Position numbers and translations under genes: made by a program. The notes below the pieces were generated by a model. It worked only from the letters and a program-made list of their open reading frames with translations, searched no databases and had not been told where the DNA came from. A stretch of 64,000 nt of DNA, from NCBI GenBank assembly GCA_903882665.1, contig CAIRXW010000045.1, positions 62,001 to 126,000 of the forward strand, written 5' to 3'. This DNA comes from an uncultured Chlorobiaceae bacterium (lineage in GTDB: Bacteria > Bacteroidota > Chlorobiia > Chlorobiales > Chlorobiaceae). Positions 1 to 10,954 of the stretch are shown here, in pieces (position 1 is the first letter of the stretch; every line of letters starts with the position of its first letter).

Positions 1-395
1 CAGATACACCGCTTACAAGGCCGGGCGCAGGCACGGTGGATAATGTTCCGGTTGGCATGATATTTGCCTTAAAACCCCAAACTTACTATGTGCTGCCGCC
101 GACTGGCGAAGTGGATACAAGTATTTTTATGTTCGAAGCCTCTTCACTCATCTTTGCGTGGGGAGCTAAGCAAGCCCCAAAAAATCCTGTCTGCACGGAT
201 CCACCCATGATCAAATTAAAAGAAACCCTTATGTCCGACACGGTAAAAGCCAAACGATCCAAACTGTTGGATGAACTCAACGGAAATAATTTTAATCTCT
301 TAACCAAAATCAACCTGGACGTGTTTGCTGATTCGGCTGAGAATATCCTGCAATCAGCGCCTCAAATATTTGAACTTGGAGCGGTGGAGGAATAA
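1..395 (+). CDS. hypothetical protein, 5' truncated by window edge
   Basis: The frame is open upstream of the GTG at 36 to the window start (DTPLTRPGAGTVDNVPVG...). It ends 3 nt before the next co-directional ORF. No family recognised. Confidence 0.7.
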   Translation, partial: DTPLTRPGAGTVDNVPVGMIFALKPQTYYVLPPTGEVDTSIFMFEASSLIFAWGAKQAPKNPVCTDPPMIKLKETLMSDTVKAKRSKLLDELNGNNFNLLTKINLDVFADSAENILQSAPQIFELGAVEE

Positions 396-398
396 ATC

Positions 399-1895
399 AT
401 GGGAGATCTGAAAACACAAAAAATGAAATTTCTACAGTCATGCACGCCTGTGCTGGATGACGGCGAATATCGCATTCGGGTGGGTCAGGTCGTTAATCTG
501 GCCACGACAGGCAAAGAGATCCCTGAAAAAACACAGTTATTCTCAGTGAAAGGGCCGCGATATTCTCTGGACCCGGGCAGCATTGATTCAATGTTTCCTC
601 CGTCGAATACTTCAGGATTTTATGGTAATTGCCTGCCGCATATCATCCTGAAAAGAAAAACATTGCCTTGGGAGCGTGTTGTTTTTAAAGGCAAAACTGC
701 TGTGCGCATAGAGGCGGATGTGCAAGCGGCGGATGTCATACCCTGGCTGGCTGTGCTTACATTCGACTCCAAAGAAGCGCCTGTCATCGAGAAGAAGACA
801 GCCAATGATATATTGAACCCTGGGGCAAATGTGGTTTCCGGCAATCTTGCACCGGACACGCATGTGGGCGAATCGACAACCACGCCATGCTTAACCATTG
901 ATGTGCCCTCTCCATTATTTAATGCAATCATGCCAAATCTGGATGAGCTGCCTTATTTATCGCATGTGCGTTCTGTGGATATGGATTATAAAAAAAGTGA
1001 TGGCAGCACTGACGGTTATTATTCGCTCGTCATCGGTAACCGGTTGCCTCTGGCTTCGGGTGATGGTGAAAAAAATGTTTCGCTTCTTGTATCACTTGAG
1101 GGGCTTGGCGAACATATACCGGGCGGTTCACAACAGATCACGGATAAAAATACTTGCATACGAATGATCGTATTGGCGATTTGGGAGTATTCGGCAATCG
1201 CTGATAAATTCGATTTCAAAAAACTGCTGGAAAATCTTTCACCGGCCACCACGCTGAAAATAGAATCGCCGCCAAATGCAGGCGCCGAAATGAAGGCCGC
1301 GCTGGATATGGGCTATACGGCGATGAATCATCACTTGAGAGATGGCGAGCAAACTGCCTCCTGGTATCGAGGGCCTCTCGTTCCACTTAAAGTGGATGTA
1401 AAGAAGCCGGAAGCCAAAGAGAATGCGGATGCACTGTATAAGTATAATCCCGATAACGGGTTGTTCGATATTTCTTATGCCGCCGCATGGCAGATTGGCC
1501 GTTTGCTGGCGTTGAAGAATAAGAATTTTGCCATTGCGTTGTTTCAGTGGCGAAGAGGAAACAATCAAAAAGCCGCCTTCAATAACATGATGAATATTCT
1601 GAAAGTCAAATTACCCAATATTGTGGCGCATGATGAGGAGAGGATCAATATGATTGGCGGTTCGCTTCTGCACGAGCTTACCCTGAATTATATGCAAAAT
1701 GATCTGGGGCAGAAAATGAGGCCTGGTGCCAAAGATAACACCGGCCTGCTCGGTAAATATGGCGATCCAGCCGGACTGATCAAGCATGGCTCCAAATATC
1801 CCGGTTTGCTTTCCATTGAGGCTCTTGAAAAAATTGTGGCATCAGGCAGCGATATTGTTGAGAAAATCGTACAGGAAGCGAGGGAGGATGCATAA
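399..1895 (+). CDS. hypothetical protein (498 aa), second gene of unknown operon
   Basis: Long ORF, tightly packed with its neighbours; stop overlaps the next start. Features such as 'RYSLDPGSIDSMFPP', 'KTLPWERVVF', 'SLLVSLEGL'. No characterised family recognised. Confidence 0.85.
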   Translation: MGDLKTQKMKFLQSCTPVLDDGEYRIRVGQVVNLATTGKEIPEKTQLFSVKGPRYSLDPGSIDSMFPPSNTSGFYGNCLPHIILKRKTLPWERVVFKGKTAVRIEADVQAADVIPWLAVLTFDSKEAPVIEKKTANDILNPGANVVSGNLAPDTHVGESTTTPCLTIDVPSPLFNAIMPNLDELPYLSHVRSVDMDYKKSDGSTDGYYSLVIGNRLPLASGDGEKNVSLLVSLEGLGEHIPGGSQQITDKNTCIRMIVLAIWEYSAIADKFDFKKLLENLSPATTLKIESPPNAGAEMKAALDMGYTAMNHHLRDGEQTASWYRGPLVPLKVDVKKPEAKENADALYKYNPDNGLFDISYAAAWQIGRLLALKNKNFAIALFQWRRGNNQKAAFNNMMNILKVKLPNIVAHDEERINMIGGSLLHELTLNYMQNDLGQKMRPGAKDNTGLLGKYGDPAGLIKHGSKYPGLLSIEALEKIVASGSDIVEKIVQEAREDA

Positions 1896-2734
1896 TGAAT
1901 ACATGGGTGTCAAGAAAAGAACAGCTTATGATGAAACCGGATTCGGGAAATAGCGCCGATCAACCGATTCCTGACATCATTACGAAATGGATTGCGAGAA
2001 TCCATTTGCTCTATGGCGTACCGTTCGAATACCTGGTACCAGACAGCAGAATGCTGCCAATGGAATCCATCAGGTTTTTTCATGTTGATGAAAACTGGAT
2101 GAACAATTTGATCGATGGCGCACTGAGTATTGGCAGGGTGACTCAAAATGATTTACAGCACGATGAGAGGGTAATCGATTCTCTGAAAAGAGTGTCCGGC
2201 AAAAAAGCGCAAAATATTCGCAGGCAATTACTCAAAAAATCAGATACCAATGAGGGGCCCACAGGAGTGAAAACAGGATTTATTCTTCGATCTCTCATTG
2301 TGGAAGGCTGGCCTGGTCTGGAGGTGAATGCGTATAAATCTAAACAAGAGAGCAGCTTGTGCACCATTCTTCGCATGGAGCGATTGGCCAAAGATGTGAT
2401 GCTTTGCATCTTCGATGGAGAATTTGAGGAGCTGGAACTGCGTGAACCGGCTGAAGCGATGCATTTCGGCGTTGATTTTGATGACGGCAAATTTTTAAAA
2501 AAATTGAGAAGCCTGGGCGTCAAATCACCTTTGGGAACGCAATGGGATGTGAGTGTGAACATTCCCTTTAGAGATGCGGACAACCGGACGCTGAATGTGA
2601 ATAAATTGGTGGATGCAATTAAATCCAAATTGAAAGATGCGGGGGAGTATGGCGGTAATTTCTACTCACCTGAATTTGCGGTTGAGATGATTGAAAGCGC
2701 GCAAAAGGGCGTATTTGATAATGTCAGCAAATGA
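1895..2734 (+). CDS. hypothetical protein (279 aa), third gene of unknown operon
   Basis: Overlaps the previous stop by 1 nt; long ORF. No family recognised. Confidence 0.85.
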   Translation: MNTWVSRKEQLMMKPDSGNSADQPIPDIITKWIARIHLLYGVPFEYLVPDSRMLPMESIRFFHVDENWMNNLIDGALSIGRVTQNDLQHDERVIDSLKRVSGKKAQNIRRQLLKKSDTNEGPTGVKTGFILRSLIVEGWPGLEVNAYKSKQESSLCTILRMERLAKDVMLCIFDGEFEELELREPAEAMHFGVDFDDGKFLKKLRSLGVKSPLGTQWDVSVNIPFRDADNRTLNVNKLVDAIKSKLKDAGEYGGNFYSPEFAVEMIESAQKGVFDNVSK

Positions 2735-2766
2735 GAGGGAGTGTTTGATAATGACAGCAAATGATA
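2707..2766. repeat. 30-bp imperfect tandem duplication spanning stop/start junction
   Basis: GGGCGTATTTGATAATGTCAGCAAATGAGA followed by GGGAGTGTTTGATAATGACAGCAAATGATA (26/30 identical). Confidence 0.9.
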
Positions 2767-5700
2767 AAAAATTACTGGTACCGATATCCCTTGAAGCGCT
2801 GATGGTGAACAGGGATGGAAACAGGAAAGAATATGCCGACTACACGCCGAGCTATGATCTGTTAAGATTTAATCAGGTGCTCGGTGATTCGATGGCTCAG
2901 GAGTATTTCAAAACCGCGCCGAATCTGGAGCCGGGATTGCATTTGCACTGGGCTTTGCCAGATTCGCTTACCCGAGGATTTCAAACATGTGCAATCGACA
3001 TCCCTTCATTTCAAACTCATCTTGTCAAATTGCACCCGAACGTATCCGGAGACGATGTAAATAAAATTGTAGGCGAACTCAAGGCTAATCGATTTTTAGA
3101 TCAATCTAATATCGTGACGAGACGGTTTGTTCCAGGCCAAATCAATCAAAACAATCCTGTCGACGAACAGGATTTTACACTTGGCCTGTCGGAGACCTAT
3201 TCGGATTGCGAGCAGGATGTCATCTCATTTTTGCAGGAGAGTGTCTCCAAAGGCGAGGTGGAATATCCCGCTGCGCCCGATCGTTGGTATGTATTAAGGA
3301 TTTTTACGGAATATGATTCAAATAATGGCACTCCGAAAACATCGCTTCGCGCCTGGATTGTTGAAAGTAATCATGCCATCAAAGATTGCGATGCAGGCAA
3401 CGGCCGAATCACCATACCTGCCAAAGAAGTGTCGGGTGAAACATTTTATCCGCTCTACGTGGGAAGAAAAAGTGATTATGAAAACTGGAGGCCCGACGAC
3501 CAGGATAATTATATCGATAAAATTACGGCCATCGGCCCGGGCGATCCGATGTTTGCTGCCTATTATCCGAATTGTAAAACCGTGTTTGGTTTTTATGATC
3601 CCTATATCAATGAGAAAAATGAAAAAGAGAAGTGCGGCGTTTATACTTATATGATTGCAGGCTGGTACAGCGACTCAGCGCAAGATCCTTTAACCGGAGC
3701 AGTCAATGGCCGATTGTGGGATTCATGTATAGAAGAGTTGTGCTGGTCAGTTCCAGAAGAAATCAGTGATCAACCGAAAGGTATGCTTTGTCATGGCATG
3801 ATTTACAACATCGGCTGGAACGGTGAGGATTTCGATTATGGCACAAGTGTTCCCTCGGAGGATCCAGAGATTGTTTGGGGGCAGACCTCTGTCGAAGCTA
3901 TGGCCGCATTGATCAGCTCAAAACTGCCGGACGAGCAAAAAGATGTGGCGAAAATTTTGGAGGCTTTCAACTATGAATTGCTTTCAGAATTCGACCATCC
4001 AGATGGCATTCAAAAACTGGAAGAAAAAATTCATGAGAAAAGTTTTTCTCCGGTCAAAGGCGGCATTGAGTATGTGATCAATCTTCCGGATCAAAAGAAC
4101 ATTGACGGTGCGCCCGATACCACCAAACTTTTTCCCGCCTCCCTGGGCAGCGAACTGGATCAGCTAAACGCATTTGTCCGGGAGCGTGAAGATATCCAGC
4201 GAAAAATATCTGTTCTGCAATGGGAAGCATACTCAGCTTGGTATAAATATATCTCGGATCGCCAGTCTCCCTCGCCGGATGTGAGCATAGACCTCTGTAA
4301 CAGGATTGTCGATAAAATTGCTTCTCTGATCGAAGCATACAAATCTCAGGCGAGTGACTTAAGCTCACAAATTGATACTTTATCCGCCAGGATCAGGCAA
4401 GAGATTGAAACTATCAAAGAGATGCGGGGGTATCGGCTTGAAACTATCACTCGAAATTATTTCTGGCAGCCCAATGATCCTGTGCTGCTTTTCTCTGGAG
4501 AGGGCGTATCCCGCTCGTTCAGACATGGGTATGATCATCAATATTCAAGCGATGGAAAATTACAATGCCGGTTTACCGGATACACGCTCACTGGTATGAC
4601 CGTTACACCGAAGGAGAAGCCGGTCACGGTGACTTCAAAAGATTTGTTTGCCTTTATCGACTCTTTCCCAAAGGGCAAGACACCGGTGCCGGATGAAATT
4701 CAAACGCTTCTCGCCGAGACGCTTTTGCTTGATACGCATCAATCCAAATTGATTGCAGTCGCCGCGTTTCTTTCAGACGGTATTGAACATCCCTCAAAGA
4801 GCGAGGTTGCGGCATTGGCAACACAGATCGAAAAAATCCAAACCCTGATCTGGAATGCCTGTCTGATAAAAAATGTGAGCGCACAGCAACTTGCAGATGC
4901 AAGCGGTATTACAGGCATGGTGCCCGACAAGATAGGCGTAACGTCGTGGACTCAGGCCTGGGTTCCCCTGTTCATGGAATGGAATGTGAATATATTGAAG
5001 CATAAAGATCTTTCGCCAGATTTTTCGAACATTCTCATGGACTGGAAACTGGGGGATATAGATTACGCATACACGGCCGATCGGCCCGGCCAGCATGCTA
5101 TTCAGACAAGAGGATCTGTGCTCATTACACCCCATGCGCCGCACAATCTGCAAAAGGCATTACAGAACTATATTGGCAAACTCGATCCCAAAGATCCGAT
5201 CATTCAGGAATTACAGGATATCTCTGATCAGTGGGGGAAACTGGACATACTTTCTCAAACCATGAGTGGATTCAACAATTCCCTTGTCATGCGAAAGGAG
5301 ACGCTTCAATTCCCTGTGTTTGATTTTCCGGATAGTGAGGGCAATCAGCAACTTGCTCAAAAAGTCGCAAAACTGGTTGGCGGAATGAACAATCTATCAC
5401 CCATGCCGGACAGCGATTTCAATCCGATTCACGCGGGTTTTATGAAGCTTCTGGAATTATGGATTGTCGATGCATTCGGGCAGGTGAAGGAACTTGGTCT
5501 CTCCAAGGGCACCATCATTTCCGAAGAATTGACCACCACGGGTATAAAATTTGAGACCTTGGTTACCATGAAACCGAGAATCACCCAGCCAGCCAGACTC
5601 AATCTTGAGTGGATTTCAGCCGATGAGAAAATGATCACCAATTCCGATCCGGCGACAAATCCGATTTGTGGCTGGATTCTGCCCAATCACCTGAATCACA

Positions 5701-6644
5701 GTCTGATGATCTACAATGCATCCGGTGAAGCGCAGGGAGAAATCAGACGCGTGACAAACTCGGATGAGCATAATATTCAATGGGTTTCCGCTCCTGGTAC
5801 GGATATTCTGGTAAACGATATTAAAAACGAACAACTGCACGGATTTGTACATCAACTTCTCAACTTCGGAGATAAAAGTGCCGATGCGTTTCAAGAGTTG
5901 ATGGATAATATTGATGAAACACTCTGGTCGATCGATCCTCTCGGATTCAGGCAAAATCAAAGTCTTTCTGTCCTGATTGGCTGGCCATTGGTGCTGGCCA
6001 ATATCGGAATCGGTTTGGAATTCTGCGGCTATCCTGCCTATTCGCAATCATGCAAGGATCTTGGGCAATTTAATTCGCACGATTTCGAGAAGGCGAAATG
6101 GCCGGTTCGTATGGGGGATATCAGTCAGATTTGCGACGGGCTTTTGGGATATTTTGTGAAGGGCACCGAAGATGCGTACAAGCTGTTTCACGCCATACCC
6201 GGAGTCAAAGTGAAGGAGCAGCAAAGTGGTTATGTAAGTTATGACCATACATTGGAATTGGATTTTATCAAAGCGCATCAGCAAGTCAATTTAACACTGC
6301 TGCTCGATCCGAGAGCAGGCATTCATTTAACTTCCGGCATCCTGCCGGTTGCCTATACCGAAATCCCACCGGATTATATTTCCGGTGCACTTAACAAGAT
6401 GTATGTCACGTTTGGCATCAATCCGCTGATCAATCTGCCAGACAAGGCCAGTATGCCTTTGCCAGCCATCGATGAAAACTTCGAATGGAGCTGGGTCTAT
6501 CGACCAGAAATGAATCATTGGCAGGAAGCCTCGAAAATCGTTGATGATGTATCCAAAGCAGTGTTTGAGAATAAGCAGTATGAAATAAAAGAAGGCTGGT
6601 TAAAATTGAATAAAAGGAAGGATTCTGAGAGTAAGGGAGGATAA
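2751..6644 (+). CDS. very large hypothetical protein (~1298 aa)
   Basis: Single long ORF (track start 2691). ATG 2751 is preceded by an SD-like GAGGGAG; ATG 2721 is an alternative. Internal coiled-coil-like segment (~aa 480-580). No characterised family recognised. Confidence 0.85.
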   Translation: MTANDKKLLVPISLEALMVNRDGNRKEYADYTPSYDLLRFNQVLGDSMAQEYFKTAPNLEPGLHLHWALPDSLTRGFQTCAIDIPSFQTHLVKLHPNVSGDDVNKIVGELKANRFLDQSNIVTRRFVPGQINQNNPVDEQDFTLGLSETYSDCEQDVISFLQESVSKGEVEYPAAPDRWYVLRIFTEYDSNNGTPKTSLRAWIVESNHAIKDCDAGNGRITIPAKEVSGETFYPLYVGRKSDYENWRPDDQDNYIDKITAIGPGDPMFAAYYPNCKTVFGFYDPYINEKNEKEKCGVYTYMIAGWYSDSAQDPLTGAVNGRLWDSCIEELCWSVPEEISDQPKGMLCHGMIYNIGWNGEDFDYGTSVPSEDPEIVWGQTSVEAMAALISSKLPDEQKDVAKILEAFNYELLSEFDHPDGIQKLEEKIHEKSFSPVKGGIEYVINLPDQKNIDGAPDTTKLFPASLGSELDQLNAFVREREDIQRKISVLQWEAYSAWYKYISDRQSPSPDVSIDLCNRIVDKIASLIEAYKSQASDLSSQIDTLSARIRQEIETIKEMRGYRLETITRNYFWQPNDPVLLFSGEGVSRSFRHGYDHQYSSDGKLQCRFTGYTLTGMTVTPKEKPVTVTSKDLFAFIDSFPKGKTPVPDEIQTLLAETLLLDTHQSKLIAVAAFLSDGIEHPSKSEVAALATQIEKIQTLIWNACLIKNVSAQQLADASGITGMVPDKIGVTSWTQAWVPLFMEWNVNILKHKDLSPDFSNILMDWKLGDIDYAYTADRPGQHAIQTRGSVLITPHAPHNLQKALQNYIGKLDPKDPIIQELQDISDQWGKLDILSQTMSGFNNSLVMRKETLQFPVFDFPDSEGNQQLAQKVAKLVGGMNNLSPMPDSDFNPIHAGFMKLLELWIVDAFGQVKELGLSKGTIISEELTTTGIKFETLVTMKPRITQPARLNLEWISADEKMITNSDPATNPICGWILPNHLNHSLMIYNASGEAQGEIRRVTNSDEHNIQWVSAPGTDILVNDIKNEQLHGFVHQLLNFGDKSADAFQELMDNIDETLWSIDPLGFRQNQSLSVLIGWPLVLANIGIGLEFCGYPAYSQSCKDLGQFNSHDFEKAKWPVRMGDISQICDGLLGYFVKGTEDAYKLFHAIPGVKVKEQQSGYVSYDHTLELDFIKAHQQVNLTLLLDPRAGIHLTSGILPVAYTEIPPDYISGALNKMYVTFGINPLINLPDKASMPLPAIDENFEWSWVYRPEMNHWQEASKIVDDVSKAVFENKQYEIKEGWLKLNKRKDSESKGG

Positions 6645-6841
6645 GGAGGTAATACCAAAAACGGGGATGAGTGAAAGGTTTTCCGTTTTAAGCGTTATGC
6701 GCATCTATTCTCAGCGAAAGTATAGGGCAGGATAGGGACTATTTTTTTTGTTTAATCTTTATATTAATTGCTAAAGAATTTGTCAGTCCTCAACATGGAT
6801 AATGACCCTTGGATGTGCAGGTTCTAACAGTTCAATCGTTG

Positions 6842-7582
6842 TTAGCCGAGCGCCTCCGCAATGGCTTTGGCGAAGGAGGGGCCGTCAAACGTTTTGGGAA
6901 TGACATCGATTTTGACGCCGAGTTTCTTCAAGGCGTTGGCGGTTGTGGTTCCTATGGCGGCAATCTGCACTCCCGGAGGAAGGGCGGTTGTCCCCATGGC
7001 CTCAAAAAAATTGACGGCGGTAGACGGGCTGGTGAATGAGAGGCAGGATAGTTCACCTTTTTCAAGCAGCGACTTTATTTTTGAGCTCTCTTCAAGTGAC
7101 GGCGGAAGGTTTTCATAAACGGTCAGCTCAACGCAACTGCCGCCCCGTTTGTTGATCACCTCAGGAATGGTTCCAAGCGAAAGGCTTCCTCTGAGAAACA
7201 GGAAGGAATGTCCGGCAATGGTACTGCTGTCAATCTCCTCCATGAGCGTGACGGCATCGGCAATTTTGGGTATTGGCTCAGTTGTTACGCCGTGCACTGC
7301 CAGGTCTGCGGATGTTGTTTTACCGACAGCCCAGACCTTGAGCTGTTGAAGGTTTTTTAGCTCTTCCGGGGACTCCCGGAGCAGCCGCTCCATAAAAAAA
7401 GAGACACTGTTCGGGCTTGTAAAAAAGAGCCCGTCAAACTGGGTGAGGTCGGGAACCTTCCAGCCGGAAACCGGCCTGATCTCGATTGTCGGAAAAACAA
7501 TCGAGTTCAGACCGTACTCTTCCAGTTTTTGTACAAATGATGCTGCCTGATCTTTCGGACGGGTGACAAGGACAGTTTTCAT
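6842..7582 (-). CDS. hemD: uroporphyrinogen-III synthase
   Basis: HemD-like sequence ([13 protein letters not shown]...), adjacent to hemC and hemA. Confidence 0.88.
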   Translation of the reverse strand: MKTVLVTRPKDQAASFVQKLEEYGLNSIVFPTIEIRPVSGWKVPDLTQFDGLFFTSPNSVSFFMERLLRESPEELKNLQQLKVWAVGKTTSADLAVHGVTTEPIPKIADAVTLMEEIDSSTIAGHSFLFLRGSLSLGTIPEVINKRGGSCVELTVYENLPPSLEESSKIKSLLEKGELSCLSFTSPSTAVNFFEAMGTTALPPGVQIAAIGTTTANALKKLGVKIDVIPKTFDGPSFAKAIAEALG

Positions 7583-8523
7583 CAGCGGGTTTTACGGATT
7601 TGTGACAGAATTGCGTCTGCTCCCTGTTTCAGCAGCTCTTCCGCAAGTGCGATACCAGCTTCCTCAGCCTGTTCGGGTGAAGTCAGTCCGGTTTTCGTGA
7701 TTTCGTTATGCAATCCAATCTTGCCATCAACCGAGCCGACATAGGCAAGTAGCTTGAGCGTGCCATTTTTGAATGAAGCATAAGCTCCAATCGGAATCTG
7801 GCAACCACCCTGCAGATGGCGGAGCAGTGCGCGTTCAGCGCGGCAGCAATATTCCGTTGTGGAGTGATTGAGGATTCTGACAATCTCTCTTGTCTGCTCA
7901 TCGTCAACACGAGTCTCAATACCGAGAGCACCTTGACCGACAGCAGGAAGCATCACTTCGTGCGGAAGGATTTCAGAAATACGATCACTGAAATTGAGGC
8001 GGAAGACACCTGCGTAGGCAAGCATCATGGCATCGAAGTCGCCATCGTCAAACTTCTGGAAACGGGTATTGAGATTGCCTCTGATATCCTGTATCTGCAA
8101 ATCAGGGCGCAAGCTCAACAACTGCGACATGCGACGAAGGCTGCTTGTTGCCATTTTGGCGTTCTGTGGCAGATCTTTCAGCTTGATGCCATTTTTTGAA
8201 ATAATAACATCCCTCGTATCCTCACGTTCGGTGAAGGAGGTGATAAGAAGCCCATCAGGGGTGCTTGTCGGAACATCCTTCAAACTGTGAACCGCCAAGT
8301 CGATCTCCTTGGCAATCAGATGTTTCTCAATGTCCTTGGTAAAGAGACCCATGTCCCCGATTTTGGAAAGGGGAGAGTCAAGAAGGATATCACCGGTTGT
8401 TTTAACCAGTTTAAGAGTGATATCAAGTTCAGGAAAATGCCGGGAAAGTTCCGCCTTGGTAAATTCTGCCTGCCACAAAGCGAGCGGGCTGGACCTGGTA
8501 CCGATGATGAGCTGTTTTTTCAA
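7582..8523 (-). CDS. hemC: hydroxymethylbilane synthase (porphobilinogen deaminase)
   Basis: [31 protein letters not shown]-terminal [11 protein letters not shown]. Confidence 0.97.
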   Translation of the reverse strand: MKKQLIIGTRSSPLALWQAEFTKAELSRHFPELDITLKLVKTTGDILLDSPLSKIGDMGLFTKDIEKHLIAKEIDLAVHSLKDVPTSTPDGLLITSFTEREDTRDVIISKNGIKLKDLPQNAKMATSSLRRMSQLLSLRPDLQIQDIRGNLNTRFQKFDDGDFDAMMLAYAGVFRLNFSDRISEILPHEVMLPAVGQGALGIETRVDDEQTREIVRILNHSTTEYCCRAERALLRHLQGGCQIPIGAYASFKNGTLKLLAYVGSVDGKIGLHNEITKTGLTSPEQAEEAGIALAEELLKQGADAILSQIRKTR

Positions 8524-8542
8524 AGCGATTACGGATTTTTAT

Positions 8543-9820
8543 TTAGCGTGACTGATTTGGTTCTTCAAGATCGAAAACGTTGCGCACAAGATCGACTCTG
8601 CTTGGCATCGAGTCTGTCGTGTCAATCGGAGCTTTGAGCATTTTTATGGGGTGGTGCAGGATTTTTTTCAGGATCCGGTCAGTAAGGTGTTCCATTCGCT
8701 GGAGTTCCTCTTCGCTGACCTTGTAACGGTACCGTTCAAGCTCCTTCTCCTTGATCTCAATGAACTTCGACTGAAGATCCACAATGGTTGGCCGGACTTT
8801 CAGTGTATTGATCCATTGACCGAAACCGATAAGCTCCTCTTCAATAATGGCATTGACTTTTGGAAGTTCACGGCTCCGTTTTTCAAGGTTTTTGTCGATG
8901 ATGTGCTTGAGGGCATCGATATCCTTGAGGAACATGTTCTGAAGCTTGCCAACGTCAGGATCAACGTTTCTTGGTAGTCCGAGATCAAGAATAATGACCG
9001 GTTTCAGCCTGCGCTTGATCATGCTCTGGTGCATGTCAGCTTCACTGAGGACATACTCTTTAGTGCTGATTGCCGTTATAATAATATCGAACTCGTGCAA
9101 ATGCTCTTTGAACGATTCATAGGGCAGAACTTTGTTGGTACCGAGCTCTTCGGCCAGGACTTCCGCTTTGGAAAGAGTCCTGTTTGTAATAACGATGTTG
9201 CGGGCATTTTTCTGAAACATGTGTTTCGCAGCCAGTTCGCCGGTTTCACCTGCTCCGACAAGCAACACCTTCTTCATCGAGAGGTTGGAAAAAATCTTCT
9301 GTGCAAGTTCGACAGCGGCATAGCTGACCGAAACGGCACCCTCCATGATTTTTGTCTTTGTTTTGACCTTTTTGGCTACACTGAATGCTGTGTGGCAGAG
9401 ACGGGTGATGAGAATGCCTGCGCATTGTGTTTCAGCCGCAATACGGTAGGCGTTTTTGACCTGCCCGAGAATCTGGCCCTCACCAAGCACCAGCGAATCA
9501 ATAGCGCTTGCCACCTCAAAAATATGGCGTGCCGTACCGCAGTAAAAACGGCTGAAAAAGTGTTCAGGCCGAACTTCTTTGCGCGCATCCTTGAAGGAGA
9601 TCAAATACTCCTTGAGATACTCTCCCGTCACCTCATGCATTGCAGGCACAACATACAACTCGGTACGGTTACAGGTCGAGATGACCATGGCTTCGTGGGC
9701 AAGTCCGCTGGAAATAAGGCCGGTAATGAACTCCTTGTTTTGAACTTCTGAAAGGGAGATTCTTTCGCGGATTTCAATAGGTGCTGTCTTGTGATTGACA
9801 CCAACTGAAATGATGTTCAT
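8543..9820 (-). CDS. hemA: glutamyl-tRNA reductase
   Basis: [34 protein letters not shown]. Confidence 0.97.
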   Translation of the reverse strand: MNIISVGVNHKTAPIEIRERISLSEVQNKEFITGLISSGLAHEAMVISTCNRTELYVVPAMHEVTGEYLKEYLISFKDARKEVRPEHFFSRFYCGTARHIFEVASAIDSLVLGEGQILGQVKNAYRIAAETQCAGILITRLCHTAFSVAKKVKTKTKIMEGAVSVSYAAVELAQKIFSNLSMKKVLLVGAGETGELAAKHMFQKNARNIVITNRTLSKAEVLAEELGTNKVLPYESFKEHLHEFDIIITAISTKEYVLSEADMHQSMIKRRLKPVIILDLGLPRNVDPDVGKLQNMFLKDIDALKHIIDKNLEKRSRELPKVNAIIEEELIGFGQWINTLKVRPTIVDLQSKFIEIKEKELERYRYKVSEEELQRMEHLTDRILKKILHHPIKMLKAPIDTTDSMPSRVDLVRNVFDLEEPNQSR

Positions 9821-9937
9821 GGCAGGGTTGTTTAAGTGAGCTTATGACGTTTCAATCAACTGAAAATGGTATGTCCGGAACAAACCAACTATCTTTAAAT
9901 ATATTCAAAATGCCTGTATTTTCAAAGAACTGGCGAT

Positions 9938-10792
9938 TTAAAAGGTTAGTCCATGGAATGTTGGTGAAAAAAAGGTCATCAACACAATCAGAATGGTGAC
10001 GAAGACAAAGAGAAAGATGAACAGATAGGCCATGTGCTTGATATCCCAGCCGATGATCGGCTTGATAAATATCCCTGTGCCATAGAGCAGCCAGATGACT
10101 ACCAGTGTGACAAGTTTTGGCTCAAGGAGTTTGATTGCCTCTCCTGAAGCCTTCTGTTCAACTACTCCGGCAAAAAGGGTAATTGAAAGAAAAAGAAATC
10201 CGAAAGCCACGGCGTGCATGGTAAGTTTCTCAAGCACCTCAAGGTTTGGCAGGCGTTGAAAGAGCAACTCAAAGCGGTTCTGCTCTATCTGACGGAAAAG
10301 CAGGAGGTAGAGGATGCTATAAAGGCCGGCAATCGCTATGGCACTGAAACCGAAAATGGCCGCAATCAGGTGTACCCCGATGCCGATACCGCTGAATGTC
10401 ATTCCGGCATTTGAGATCTGGGCGGTCAGTATGGAAGAGATAAGCTGCGCTCCTGCGGCAAAAGAGATGACAAAAAATCCTGTTTTGTCACTTTTGGTCG
10501 TAAACTCTATAAAAAGATAGGTGATGGTCAGGGTGAGCCCAACCATGGTCATGAGGTTCACCGTCGAATAGTTTATCATGTACCCCTCAATGGAGGTAAG
10601 AAGTCCGAGGTAGACCACGTGGGTCAGGACAGTCAAGACGAGGATGGGCTGTTTATATTTTTTTGCAAACCGGGAATCCTTGAAAAAATGGGCACCATAA
10701 AGAAACGTCGTGATCAGGTAGAAAAGTGAAACAAGCTGATTGAGGACAAGCAGCGGGAGATTATTGTATAATATGTTGTTCATTGTCAGCAT
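9938..10792 (-). CDS. CcsA/HemX-like cytochrome c assembly membrane protein
   Basis: Multi-TM protein upstream of hemA; 'GWDIKHMAYLFIF' resembles the CcsA/HemX C-terminus. Confidence 0.7.
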   Translation of the reverse strand: MLTMNNILYNNLPLLVLNQLVSLFYLITTFLYGAHFFKDSRFAKKYKQPILVLTVLTHVVYLGLLTSIEGYMINYSTVNLMTMVGLTLTITYLFIEFTTKSDKTGFFVISFAAGAQLISSILTAQISNAGMTFSGIGIGVHLIAAIFGFSAIAIAGLYSILYLLLFRQIEQNRFELLFQRLPNLEVLEKLTMHAVAFGFLFLSITLFAGVVEQKASGEAIKLLEPKLVTLVVIWLLYGTGIFIKPIIGWDIKHMAYLFIFLFVFVTILIVLMTFFSPTFHGLTF

Positions 10793-10954
10793 TAAGGGAG
10801 TGAATAACTATGAAATTGGTTGTCTTGGGCCGGTGGGTGCACACGCGCGCACATCGGTAATGGCCTTTGCAAAGATTGTGCCATAATTACAAAGAAAAAA
10901 TGTATATTCCGCCCGATACGAAGCACAAGTATACTTATTTACAAGGATAAAAAG

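Noticed and set aside
9029-9751. 240-aa antisense ORF over hemA
   Set aside because: Antisense to a clear HemA coding region and without recognisable domains. Treated, like other long antisense ORFs (e.g. 2143-2628, 14319-15209, 43871-44470), as a by-product of codon composition.
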